NCBI GenBank assembly: GCA_012932295.1
Contig: JAAONU010000017.1
Location: 1-64,000 of the forward strand
Source: Cyclina sinensis
Taxonomy: Eukaryota; Mollusca; Bivalvia; Venerida; Veneridae
DNA: 64,000 nucleotides
Direction: 5' to 3'
Shown here: positions 25,276 through 38,330 of the stretch, piece after piece
How positions within the stretch are numbered: position 1 is the first letter of the stretch
Layout: each line of letters starts with the position of its first letter
Position numbers and translations under genes: made by a program
The notes under the pieces: model-generated
Databases searched by the model: none
What the model was told of the DNA's origin: nothing
What the model saw: only the letters and a program-made list of their open reading frames with translations

Positions 25276-28200
25276 GTAAAATAAATTAGTTTAAAGAAGA
25301 AATCACGTTTTTTTCTGGCCAAAGATGACTACACAATCTGGGCATTTACGTGAAATGTTCCGAGTGAAAGCTTATCTATTACAATGAGTAATTCATGGTA
25401 CAGACGAACGGAAACTCCTAATGTATTACATAAGAAATATTTGAAGGCCCAGTTTTATTAAATTTGTAGACCCTTTAAAGTCTAGTTATCAAGAAAGTTA
25501 TGCAAACTTGCAATGCTTTGATTATTAGAAAGAATATCATATATATTAATGTAACGTAAGTATGTTAATCCTTGCCAACACAAGTTATACCATGAGTGTT
25601 TTAACTCTCATTATACCCTGTTTACGACCTAGGTCGATATGTTTATTCAAGTTTTTATTAGAAATGTTATTATATGGATAATATACTTTAAACAAATCTG
25701 AATAAGGTTCTGTTCTATTCTGTTCTGCTCAGAAAGTGTATACATGTATATTTATTGTCTTACTTTATGCGCCTAAAGTTGTTTTGATTAGATCCTTATG
25801 CAATACCAACAAACAGTCTCTAATTCATGAGATAATAAACGTTTGTAAATATTATCACGTGATTTTCACGATCCGTTATATAAGTATTCTATATGCCTTT
25901 CACCGATCCCTTATTATGTTATTTATATTATTTGTACTGTCCTTGAATATTGACCTGAGTAAACATTTAGCATGTTCAGAATAAACCAAAACAATTCGAG
26001 CTGAAATGTTGATTTAAATGTTGAGCTCAACGTCAATATTTATTGTAGTAAGCTCTTGTATTTGAAGTCCTAAGCTTTTCTAAGCTCTAACTTGGCAACT
26101 TTCAATAGAGGAGTAAATGCTTAAAATGCTATCTCCCGCTTTATTTTATATCACTTAATTTTTTCCTCTTTCACTCCTTGATACGCCCTGTAAAAATTTT
26201 TAACACGTCTTTTACGACCGTGGCAATCAACAACTTTGGATATACTGGACATAGAATTAAGAAACTTGGATTGCAAAGTGTCTGAGAAATTTAGAACACA
26301 ACAGAACAGAGCAAAACTCATAATGTAGCAGAGAAAGGTCGCTGAATTAATGTTTTCTTGTACACGTCCATAAATCAATGTAAACAGATTGAAACATAAG
26401 GAGTATGTTTAGGTGCATAATTTTGAAGAGAGGTAGTTATCACATAAATCTAGCCAGTTAACACACGATAGTTTTCCATGTATTTGGAAGAGGACGCTAA
26501 TGAAAATGATCACCAGAAAACATTGTATGTAAACAACAGGTGCGGAAACTTCTGAAACAATGTATCATGTACGCATTTTATTTTCTTGTTGTTTTCTTTT
26601 TTATAACATTATTGTTAAAAGTGCAAATCAGAACGATAGTTTGTTTAGTGTCGTCCATTACGACAATAAGCTCTTGAATACAAAACAAATAAATAAAAAG
26701 AGAGAAAAGCTAAAACAAATCAGTTTACTTGGTCCCTGTTGACCTTGTCTGCGACAAAGTTTATGGATAAAACAGAAAGGTGGATAAGAACGTATATTGC
26801 GAAACGTCAAAACAATGGCGCAGAGTATATCTCATAATAAGGGACAGTTGTGATTAGACATGTATCAATTTTTCATCAATATCCTTTCGTTAAAACTTGA
26901 TTTGATGACGTAATTCCCAACGGTAACTGTGGTTTTCTACAGTGCTGATTTCACAGACCTGTCTTTTACAGAGACGACGACAACAACAACAACAAAAACA
27001 ACAACAACAAACTGAATGTCTTTGATTCTGTAAAGAAATCATTTTTCTGTTAGTAAGGCCAGTCCCATTTTATATTTATGTCTGTTTTAGTTCACCAAGT
27101 ACACTTGAAGTAAATTTTGATGGCGTTTATGTTGCTATTTACGCCGTTGGTTTCTAGGGATACAAAAAACAGGAGCGTTGTTTATACAATCTTTTAGCTT
27201 CTAGTTCAAAAAAAGGCTTGATAATTGTGCAAGCATTTTCCCTTTTTTTCAATTTGTTTGTTTCGGCCATTTGTTTCTTCTCAACAGGCTTAATAAGTCA
27301 TTTATCACAAAGTCTGTCTTGTTTTCAGAGCTTAATAGCATTACAGATCAAATTTAGATTAAATTTATTTATTATAGATCGAATAGGCTAACAAATTTGT
27401 ACAACTTTCATCAATCCCACTTGATGGCTGCTCCCTGGTGAATTATATTACAAAAACATGGTGCGAAGCGGTCACGTGATATTTAGGACACAACCTTATC
27501 AACTCATTTCACATTTTGAACTCCATGAATCTGGACTTTCCCCTAGACCATTCTCTGAGCTCTTTTATTGTCTGCGGAGATAAAGTAAATACACGTAAAT
27601 AAAACAATTATTGTATCAATTCATTACATCCGCACGCTAGAAGATAACTTCATTTTGCGTACACGGGGCTTACAGTTCATAAATTTACTGTTCATTCGAT
27701 CTGCACTCTTAAAATTGGAAACTGGTGTAAAAGGACTGACCATAGTTGTCAGGAGTGAGAGTGTTAAACTGATATGTCACTTAACATAATGCATTTGTGA
27801 CCGCTCAATAGAGGTTATTTACGTATACCAACATATGTGCCCGACTCAACACTTGGCAATAAAATAGTACTTTACATAAGACAGTCGAGGCGTTCCATAT
27901 TTTTATATTTTATTAGGTTACCTCTAACTGAACAAGCAATGAAAAGAACTTTTTCAAGTAAAGCGTTGTCCTTTGAGCTAAATCAAATAAAACATAAGTC
28001 TGACTTCATGTAAATTGATTTACATGCAAGTTCTCCCCTGTCAGTTGCTGACATTAAGCAGTCGTCGAAAAAGCGTCTGCTCTCGATTCTGCTCTTAAAG
28101 GGATCAAAGATAAAGATCTCAGTACTAGGATGTGCTGATTTAGGTGTAAAATACGAAAATGTCATTCTACACAAATCCAAACGTGAATTTTCCAATGACT

Positions 28201-29279
28201 AATTTAGATAACAATTACCTTTATAATGATCTCGTTTCATCATATATTTATAACGGCATACATCAATTTATGACATTATAAAGCATTTCTGTCTCAAATA
28301 CTTCTGATTATTTGTCGGCCGTGCTGGAATGGAATGGACATTTTCTCACACAACCCGAAGTCCGCCGTCGCAAAAATATAATAAACGTTTGGATTTGTGG
28401 TCACAAACGATTTACAAATGACGTTAACTGTTGGCCAGAATACGAAATGAGTTCTTTATTCATCAAGGGGCATTTTATCTAATGACCAATTTGCCAAGAA
28501 CTACACCCGAGACACTTCCGAGTTGTCAACTACACTATTACGCGCTAGTTTACACTTGCTATAATTACTTCACAATGAAAATAATGACACAAAAAAGGCT
28601 GTCATTAGCTTCCACTTGAAAACACTCCACAATCGTAGAACAATAATTTAAGATCATTTTTGAAGAGAGGCACGTTATAAATCATTAATTTACAATAAAT
28701 TACCCTTAACTAGCGCTGAAAGGGTTGCATCCAGTACAATTTCCTTACTCATTTAATCTTATCTTCTAGACGATTGTAGGGATTTAATCCAATCAAAGAG
28801 ACGATTGCTTCCTGTAAACGCTTGCATTTTTCCTCGGAGACGTAATTGTAGAAATGATCTGAAATGATTCCATAACGAGTGAGATTGTTTTCTTGAGATC
28901 GACGCGTGAAAATCTAATGAAGGAAAATATTGACACTCCCTACAGATTTTCTTAGAAAATATCGCAGTAATTTGTTGAGAAAATAAAGTGGTTAACAAAG
29001 TTCCAGCGATTTACATATCCAGAAAAAATTGTGAGGGTTGCTCGGGGGAATTATAGGAAGATATAGCAATTTTTCAGTCTTAAGTTGGCAAAGAACGTAG
29101 GGCTTTTTGAGGCAATGCTCTAATTTAAAAGAATAACTCAGATTGTATTTTAAACGTAAATATATCATTTTAAATTAAGATATTGAGGGCATTATATCTT
29201 CAAAATAACTATAGTAATTTGCGATAAATAAAGTAAATTAGAAAATGGGCATAGCCAACTATTTTATCTAAATAAAAAA
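25276..29279. other. AT-rich intergenic DNA
   Basis: No gene recognised. A CAA microsatellite lies near 26979-27010. Open frames are short and without domains. Confidence 0.3.
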
Positions 29280-30585
29280 TTACTGACAGTACAAACTGGT
29301 ATACTGACAGCACAAACTAGTAAACTGACAGCACAAACTGGTATACTGACAGCAGAAACTGGTTTACTGTCAGCACAAAATGGTATGCTGACAGCACAAA
29401 CTGGTATGCTGACAGCACAGACTGGTTTACTGACAGCACAAAGTGGTATACTGACAGCACAAACTGGTATACTGACAACACAAACTGGTATACTTACAGC
29501 ACAAACTGGTATGCTGACAGCACAAACTGGTATGCTGACAGCACAGACTGGTATACTGACAGCAGAAACTGGTATACTGACAGCACAAAGTGATATACTG
29601 ACAGCACAAACTGGTATAGTGACAGCAGAAACTGGTATACTGACAACACAAACTGGTATGCTGACAGCACAGACTGGTAGACTGACAGCAGAAAGTGGTA
29701 TACTGACAGCACAAACTGGTATACTGACAGCACAAACTGGTATACTGACAGCACAAACTGGTATAGTGACAGCACAAACTGGTATACTGACAGCAGAAAC
29801 TGGTATACTGACAGCACAAACTAGTATACTGACAGCACAAACTGGTATACTGACAGCACAAACTAGTATACTGACAGCAGAAACTAGTATATTGACAGCA
29901 CAAACTGGTTTACTGACAGAACAAACTGGTATACTGACAGCACAAACTGGTATAGTGACAGCAGAAACTGGTATACTGACAGCACAAACTAGTATACTGA
30001 CAGCACAAACTGGTATGCTGACAACACAAACTGGTATGCTGACAGCACAGACTGGTATACTGACAGCAGAAACTGGTATACTGACAGCACAAAGTGGTAT
30101 ACTGACAGCACAAACTGGTATACTGACAGCAGAAACTGGTATACTGACAGCACAAACTGGTATACTGACAGCACAAACTGGTATACTGACAGCACAAAGT
30201 GGTATACTGACAGCACAAACTGGTATACTGACAGCACAAACTGGTATACTTACAGCACAAACTGGTATGCTGACAGCACAAACTGGTATGCTGACAGCAC
30301 AGACTGGTATACTGACAGCAGAAACTGGTATACTGACAGCACAAAGTGATATACTGACAGCACAAACTAGTATAGTGACCGCACAAACTAGTATGCTGAC
30401 GGCACAAACTAGTATACTGACAGCACAAACTAGTATACTGACAGCACAAACTAGTATACTGACAGCACAAACTAGTATACTGACAGCACAAACTGGTTAA
30501 CTGACAGGACAAACTGGTATACTGAAAGCACAAACTAGTATACTGACAGCACAAACTAGTATACTGACAGCACAAACTATTCAAT
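29280..30585. repeat. 21-bp tandem array, about 62 copies, open in several frames
   Basis: The unit is ACTGACAGCACAAACTGGTAT with frequent single-base variants (CACAG, CAGAAA, AAAGTGG, ACTAGT). The period is a multiple of three and the unit has no stop in several frames. This gives a 371-codon + strand frame of ILTAQTG heptads and Cys-rich minus-strand frames (SLCCQYT). Blocks of variants recur in the same order, for example a CACAG unit followed by a CAGAAA unit and then an AAAGT unit, which shows segmental duplication within the array. There is no splice or initiation context to support a gene. Confidence 0.9.
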
Positions 30586-30589
30586 GGAC

Positions 30590-33327
30590 ACAACGTACAT
30601 TTTTATCAACATTACAAATTTGGTTTTACACCAATTATGACGAAATCTAAATGAAGAAACTATTTCTTTGACAGAACGATCTGAAAGCTGCATGAACAAA
30701 CCTCTATATGGACAGCACATACTTTTACTGCTTTTTCTACAATTAGGGTTCTCTTACTGCTACTGCCAACTCCACGTTTGATTTAATTTCTACTGCCAAC
30801 TGCTACTGCGTACTGCTACTGCCAACTTACTATCAGTATACTTTTACTGCTTTTTGTACAGATAGGGTTTGCACCAAATATAAGGTAAAATGCACACGGC
30901 GAACAACTTCTAAAAGAGAACAAATTAAAAATGGCACTGCATAAAAAAGCAAATCTACAGCTTTAACATGTAAGTATTGTATCTACATAACAAATAGGGG
31001 TTTGCTCCAATTATAACGAAACGTGCACACGATGAACTTTTTATATATGTCCTAACGAACTGAAAATGGCATAGAAAAAAACAAGTAAACTTGGACAGAA
31101 GAAATTTATATGAGCACATAACAAACTAAAAACTATTATGTCGATGCAGTTTCATTTAACAGTTGGGTTGGGTGGCTGTGAGCTCCAGGAGGAAACAAAG
31201 CCAAGGGAGGAGCGGATTCACAGCCTCACAGAGGAGAAAAGGACCAAACGTAATCCGTGCATCTGTGAACATTAGCTCACAACCACTCACACCTAAACCA
31301 GACGTAGCAGGTTTGGTCAGTTTAACCCAACTGTGCTTCTTGTGCGCAACAACTGTTGTCAACACCGACCGACGGAGGCATAAATATCATACAGATGGCC
31401 AGACGGGTATATGTAATCAACCTTTAAGTTGTAAAAGTCCTCGTGTTTTCTTTTGATTACAGAAAAAGTCAAATGAAACATATAATACTTCTTTAGTTGT
31501 CTGGAATGTTTGTTTTGATAACAAAATATTTCAAAGAAGACAGTCTATTACAACAAATTAAATGAGAATATAGCTGTTTCTGTGAGATACCTTTCTTATC
31601 TTCATAAAGTTTACAGCATACACCGTGAATATAGCATATTTGACGAAAGTATACAGCAATGGAAACTACCGGCTTCAAAACCATGGAAATAGCCTTTGAT
31701 CTCGTTAAGGAAAACAAGGTCACATATTTCAACGTATCAAATTGTTGTGGACGATGCGGTTATAATGAAAATACAAAGTGACATACAAATGGCCTGTGAT
31801 GGGTTTTGTTTGTTGTGACCATAATTTAACAAATTGGTTGAAAGCTTTCTGATGTGGCGTGTAAAACCTTCTAATTATCTGCTCTCTGTTTACATTTGAC
31901 CACAGTGTCAACAGACGAAATGAATAATATTTCCAGACGTTTCTAGCCGCTTTGCAACGGCGTGTAAAAACATTCCCTTTTGCTTCAGAAACATTTCTGT
32001 ACAGAGACGGATATAAACAATCGTTATGGACACAAATAAGGAAACATCAAAACGAATAAAATAAACAACAAAAACAAAACTAAACACAGCAAAACAAAAG
32101 CAACAGAAGGGTTCAAAGTCACAATTACACAATCCTTAATACTATATAGCACGTTGCACTATATTTTTATTATTACTATTATTATTATTTCTATGTTTCC
32201 TTCGGTGGCTGCCTGTATTTTATAATATTCTTTTGACATGCAGTGCTTGAAGATCTAAAACTTTAAAGAACGAATGACAATATTTTAATATTGATCAACG
32301 ATTATATATATATTTTTTTTCAGTTAAGTAAGTCAGCAAGCTTATATAAGGTAACTAATGACTAAACACCTAAAAATGCTTAAGTTTGCATTATTAGGAA
32401 GAGTGTTTTAGTTCAACGCTGTTTTATTTTATTGTATCTTATTCAAAATACAAAAGTACGTGGTGGTGGTTAACGCAAAATGGTTGTTTAAAGTGTTTCT
32501 GTGCGAAAAGAGATTAAGAATTCTTTTGAAATAAATTTACACTAATATCTTAGATTTGCTGTTGAACTATTTCCGTAATTAGTTTGCTTTTTAGCATTTG
32601 CACACAAAGTTAATGACTGTACCAGACATATTTTGCGTAATTTATTTAAATATTTAACCGGCACTTCATTTTTTCTCATATAGTATCTTTAATTCTAATA
32701 CGATATGAAACATTTCCTATATGATCATATAGGGAAACCAGCTATACTTTATTATACGATAAAATATATGTGGCTGTTATGATTTCCTCCCATGTAATGC
32801 ATAAAAAAATTTTCTCCATTGATTTAATTTATTTTTTTGTTTTAGGCAAGTAACGGTCTAAAATGTCAGCTTTACATCAGTTATTACATTCTAAAGCATG
32901 CATCGCAATTTTTGCTTGTTAATTAAATAAAAATAACAATATTTACATGAATACCGAAAAATGCAAAAAGTGCGCCAAACGTTATAACAACGTAATATAC
33001 GTCACATTAGTAAAATGACGTCGTGAGCTATCTCGAGTGGTCATTCTTTGTATATATGTTTATTTAATAGCATTTTTGACGCAACATATTGTTCTTATTT
33101 GTGATTTCAAAGAGTATGAGTCTAGAAAATTGTTATCGATGCAGTTGTAACTGTGATGCTAAACTTAAGAAAAACGGAAACCGCATTATTAGCCAAATTC
33201 CCTCGCTTTCGCCAGTGGGGTGTAAATTGTAACGGCAAGGAACCGAATGTCCGCAACTGAAGATTGATGAACACAAAGCATAGTTCAAATTTCTTTCGTG
33301 ATTAGAATCGAAATGATAAATACGTTT
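30590..33327. other. Intergenic DNA with one GC-richer island
   Basis: Mostly AT-rich with no recognised gene. A GC-richer patch at 31160-31400 is open on both strands (97 codons + and 69 codons minus). It contains an inverted pair GGTGGCTGTGAGC (31170-31182) and GCTCACAACCACTC (31275-31288). I cannot assign it to a protein family. Confidence 0.3.
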
Positions 33328-33472
33328 CTATATTTTATCGGTGAATAAAATATGGGCCGTCGTTCGGATGCTGAAAATTAAATCACTCGTGCTTCGCACT
33401 CGTGATTTAATTTCCTACGCATCCGAACTCCGCCTATATTTTATTCACCGATAAAATATAGGAACTTATTTA
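33328..33472. mobile_element. Small hairpin element, copy 1
   Basis: A near-complete palindrome of about 145 bp. The left arm CTATATTTTATCGGTGAATA pairs with the right arm TATTCACCGATAAAATATAG. Inner arms CGGATGC/GCATCCG and TTAAATCAC/GTGATTTAA close on a short TCGTGCTTCGCACTCG apex. The inner block is shared with the hairpin at 35600-35779, so this is a dispersed family. No coding capacity. Confidence 0.65.
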
Positions 33473-33764
33473 TTATTTCTTAATTAAAAATGTTGCAGTG
33501 AAGGTAACATGTTTTATTTAAACCGTACGAGGATGAATCAGACATTGGCATTGAAATTTCGGCTCAAATGTTCTCGAAATAAAAGCACTGAAATTGCAGC
33601 TAAGCTGCTGAATTTGGAAGTCTTCTATGAGTTGGCTTTCCACCACAAAGACGGACAGACAGACAGACAGCAGCAACAACAACAACGACAATGGATTTTC
33701 TGCTATCTGAAATTTGTACAAACATAATGATTTGTAATAAGTCAGAGAGTGTAAGGGTACAAGC

Positions 33765-33910
33765 CAGTACTCGCGCTGAGCGTATGGAATGCGGAAAGTT
33801 ACTGGAGCCTCTCACGCCTGATCAGAATCGAACCAGCAACTTCTGGGTCGGGAGTCATGCGTTCTTACATTTGACCTCTGCATCTCCGAGGGCCGTATTG
33901 TGGTGCTGTT
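33765..33910 (-). mobile_element. tRNA-derived SINE copy, reverse orientation
   Basis: Read on the minus strand, this has a tRNA-like head with TGACTCCCGACCC in the anticodon-arm position and the B box GGTTCGATTC. The body has GCGAGTACTGGCTTGTACCC, which aligns with GAGTACTCGTTTGAACCC of the copy at 25106. It is diverged and probably inactive. Confidence 0.55.
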
Positions 33911-34569
33911 ACTAGCTGTGATATATACAATTGAAAGCCAGGAACTTACTTCATGTTTTTACACTGTTTAGGTTTTGAAAATTATAATGATTGAATATGG
34001 TTTGTGACTCTTCTAAATTAAACAGACATATGATAATTATACAACAGATGGCGATGTGTATGGATCATGTAGACATTACAAACTGGAAAAAACCATCTGT
34101 GAAGTTTAATTACATCATTTCACACGGTGTATCAAATACAAATATAGAGTTAATTTCAAATCATTTGTACTTTTTTTCTAATGGGATATCATTAACATTG
34201 ACAGATACCTTAACTACGATGTTATTACATTCACGTGAGCAAATGTATAGCAAATTACACGTGGATTAATATAGGTCATTTTCTCCTTATATTCTTTTTC
34301 AACATAGTTTACAATATAAAACGTATGATTCCAGTACAACAGCATGCTTCAGGTTTTCACAAATCTAGAAAGTGTGAACTTAAGACTCAACAATACAGAT
34401 GCCATTATATACATAATCTAATTTGGTTTTGAAAATTTATGCACAAAAATGCAGAAACTTTTAACTTGTGTGAAAAACGTCACGCCAATTATTTCTATCA
34501 CAATAACAATTAAAGACAAAAATTGAAACATTTAAAATAGATAAAGAAAGTTGACAATCTTCATTTAAA

Positions 34570-35430
34570 TAATAAACAGTTACATGAATTATATGCAAGG
34601 CAAAATCATATATAAAACAATGTTACATAAATTACAAAGACAAGGTTATATACAAGACAATGTTATAAACAAGGCAATGTTACATTAATTGTACATGCCA
34701 ATTATATATACAAGACAGTGTTACATGACTGATAGAAGACAATGTTACGTGAATTATACAAGACTATGTTATAAACAAGACAATGTTATACACAAAACAA
34801 TATTATATACAAGACAATGTAACATGAGTCATACAAAACAATATCATATACAAGATAATGTAACATGAGACATACAAAACAATATCATATACAAGATAAT
34901 GTAACATGAGACATACAAAACAATATCATATACAAGACAATGTAACATGAGTCATACAAAACAATATCATATACAAGACAATGTAACATGAGACATACAA
35001 AACAATATTATATACAAGACAATGTAACACACAAGAAAATGTTATATACAAAACAATGTAACATGAGTCATACAAGAAAATGTTATTTACAAGACAATGT
35101 AACATGAGTCATACAAGACAATGTTATAAACAAGACAGTGTTATATACAAGACAATGTTATATACAAGACAATGTTATATACAAGAAAATAATATATACA
35201 AGCCAATATTATATAAAAGACAATGTTATATACAAGACTATGTTATATACAAGACAATAGTATATACAAGACAATATTATATACAAGACAATGTTATATT
35301 CAAGACAATGTTATATACAAGACAATGTTATATACAAGACAGTGTTATATACAAGGCAATGTTATATACAAGACAATGTTATATACAAGACAATGTTATA
35401 TACAAGACAATGTTATATACAAGACAATAT
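34570..35430. repeat. 17-bp tandem array, left block
   Basis: The unit is GACAATGTTATATACAA with variants. The left edge (34570-35050) is diverged and interspersed with longer units of the type GTAACATGAGTCATACAAAACAATATCATATACAAGATAAT. The block becomes more regular toward 35430, where unrelated DNA interrupts it. Period 17 cycles through all frames, so the apparent open frames (YTRQCYIQDNVIYKTML) are artefacts. Confidence 0.9.
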
Positions 35431-35782
35431 TCTAACACTATCCGCAATTTGCCGACAATAAACAAAGAAGGAATTGAGCGTGATATATCAGGCAGTATAG
35501 CACGCTGAATACAAGCGCGCGCCCGCTGACGTCACTGAGAACGCCACTGTTAAATAGTGCACATACTTACATCCCTTATAAATATACGTACGGGTTAGAA
35601 TGGAAATAGATTTTAACATTTTCGTGATCTACCGTCGTATATATCACGGTTTCTCATTCATATGCGTAATTATTTAATCACTCAGGTCTACGGCCTTCGT
35701 GATTAAATTACTACGCATCTGAACTCGACACCGTGATATATCAGATGGTATATCACTCAAACTTAAAATCTATTTCCTAAGT
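35431..35782. mobile_element. Insertion in the 17-bp array carrying hairpin element, copy 2
   Basis: Non-repeat DNA splits the array. Its right half (about 35600-35779) is a hairpin element. GGAAATAGATTTTAA on the left pairs with TTAAAATCTATTTCC on the right, and ATGCGTAATTATTTAATCAC pairs with GTGATTAAATTACTACGCAT around a short apex. The inner block matches the hairpin at 33328-33472. The left part (35431-35600) is GC-richer (GCGCGCGCCCGCTGACGTCA) and unassigned. The exact insertion boundary and target duplication are not resolved. Confidence 0.55.
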
Positions 35783-38065
35783 ATATACAAGACAATGTTA
35801 TATACAAGACAATGTTATATACAAGACAATTTTATATACAAGACAATGTTATATACAAAACAATGTTATATACAAGACTATGTTACATGAGTCATACGAG
35901 ACAATGTTATATACAAGACAATGTTATATACAAGGCAATAGTATATACAAGACAATAGTATATACAAGACAATGTTACATGAGTCATACGAGACAATGTT
36001 ATATACAAGACAATGTTATATACAAGGCAATGTTATATACAAGACAATAGTATATACAAGGCAATGTTATATACAAGGCAATGTTATATAAAAGCCAATG
36101 TTAATACAAGACAATAGTATATACAAGACAATTTTATATACAAGACAATGTTATATACAAGACAATGTTATATACAAGACTATGTTATATACAAGACAAT
36201 AGTATATACAAGACAATGTTATATACAAGACAATGTTATATACAAGACAATAGTATATACAAGACAATGTTATATACAAGACAATGTAACATGAGTCATA
36301 CGAGACAATGTTATATACAAAAAATGTTATATACAAGGCAATGTTATATACAAGACAATAGTATATACAAGACAATGTTACATGAGTCATACGAGACAAT
36401 GTTATATACAAGACAATGTTATATACAAGGCAATGTTATATACAAGACAATAGTATATACAAGACAATGTTACATGAGTCATACGAGACAATGTTATATA
36501 CAAGACAATGTTATATACAAGGCAATGTTATATACAAGACAATAGTATATACAAGGGAATGATATATACAAGGCAATGTTATATACAAGACAATGTTATA
36601 TACAAGATATTGTTATATACAAGACAATTGTATATACAAGATAATGTTATATACAAGACAATGTTATATACAAGACTATGTTATATACAAGACAATAGTA
36701 TATACAAGACAATGTTATATACAAGACAATAGTATATACAAGACAATGTTATATACAAGACAATGTTATATACAAGACAATAGTATATACAAGACAATGT
36801 TATATACAAGACAGTGTTATATACAAGGCAATGTTATATACAAGACAATAGTATATACAAGACAATGTTATATACAAGACAATAGTATATACAAGACAAT
36901 GTTATATACAAGACAATAGTATATACAAGACAATAGTATATACAAGACAATGTTATATACAAGACAATGTTATATACAAGACAATAGTATATACAAGACA
37001 ATGTTATATACAAGACAATGTTACATGAGTCATACGAGACAATGTTATATACAAGACAATGTTATATACAAGGCAATGTTATATACAAGGCAATAGTATA
37101 TACAAGGCAATGTTATGTAAAAGGCAATGTTATATACAAGGCAATGTTATATACAAGGCAATGTTATATACAAGACAATGTTTGTACAAGACAATGTTAC
37201 ATGAGTCATACGAGACAATGTTATATACAAGACAATGTTATATACAAGACAATAGTATATACAAGACAATGTTATATACAAGACAGTGTTATATACAAGG
37301 CAATGTTATATACAAGACAATAGTATATACAAGACAATGTTATATACAAGACAATAGTATATACAAGACAATGTTATATACAAGACAATAGTATATACAA
37401 GACAATAGTATATACAAGGCAATGTTATATACAAGACAATAGTATATACAAGGCAATGTCATATACAAGGCAATGTTATATACAAGACAATGTTATATAC
37501 AAGACAATGTTACATGAGTCATACGAGACAATGTTATATACAAGACAATGTTACATGAGTCATACAAGACAATGTTATATACAAGATTATGTTATATACA
37601 AGACAATGTTATATACAAGACAATATTATATACAAGACTATGTTACATACAAGACAATGTTATATACAAGACAATGATATATGCAAGACTATGTTATATA
37701 CAAGACAATGTTATAAACAAGACAATGTTATATACAAGACAATGTTATATACAAGACAATGTTATATACAAGACAATGTTATATGCAAGACTATGTTATA
37801 TACAAGACAATGTTATAAACAAGACAGTGTTATATACAAGACAATGTTATATACAAGACAATGTTATATAGAAGACAATGTTATATACAAGCCAATTTTA
37901 TATACAAGACAATGTTATATACAAGACAATGTTATATACAAGACAATGTTATATACAAGACAATGTTATAAACAAGACAATGTTATATACAAGACAATGT
38001 TACATACAAGACAATGTTACATACAAGACAATGTTACATACAAGACAATGTTACACAAGTTATAC
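35783..38065. repeat. 17-bp tandem array, right block with higher-order units
   Basis: About 130 copies of GACAATGTTATATACAA, with variants GGCAATG, GACAATAGT and GACAATGTTACAT. A longer module beginning TTACATGAGTCATACGAGAC recurs near 35884, 35969, 36290, 36380, 36470, 37020, 37198 and 37510. Each time it is followed by a similar order of unit variants, which makes a higher-order repeat. The array ends in AAC/ATC microsatellite. Confidence 0.9.
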
Positions 38066-38330
38066 AATGTTTTCAACAACAACAACTACAACAACAAATT
38101 TACATCATCATCATCATCAACGACAACAACAACATCATCATCACCTACAACAACCAACAACAAGATTAACAACCTCAGCTTTAGTTGAAATAACAACAAG
38201 AAATCGTCACTAGCTGAAAGGAAATAAAACATTTCAATATTAAACTGTATGTAGCAGCGGCAGCAGCAGAAGGAGAAGAAGAAGAAGAAACCACAGCAGC
38301 AGCAGCAACAACAACAACATTGACATCATC
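38066..38330. repeat. Mixed AAC/ATC/AGC/GAA microsatellites
   Basis: Runs of CAACAACAA, ATCATCATC, GCAGCAGCA and GAAGAAGAA in short succession, with a little unique DNA between. No coding evidence. Confidence 0.75.

Noticed and set aside
29385..30500. A 371-codon open frame of heptad repeats
   Set aside because: A 21-bp tandem array with no stop in its unit; minus-strand frames are also open and no gene context is present.
34570..38065. CRISPR array
   Set aside because: The units abut without unique spacers, and the DNA is clearly eukaryotic (spliced genes, SINEs).
35080..38213. Many overlapping frames of the YTRQCYIQDN type
   Set aside because: The 17-bp period rotates through all three frames, so the same peptide text appears everywhere; there is no gene.
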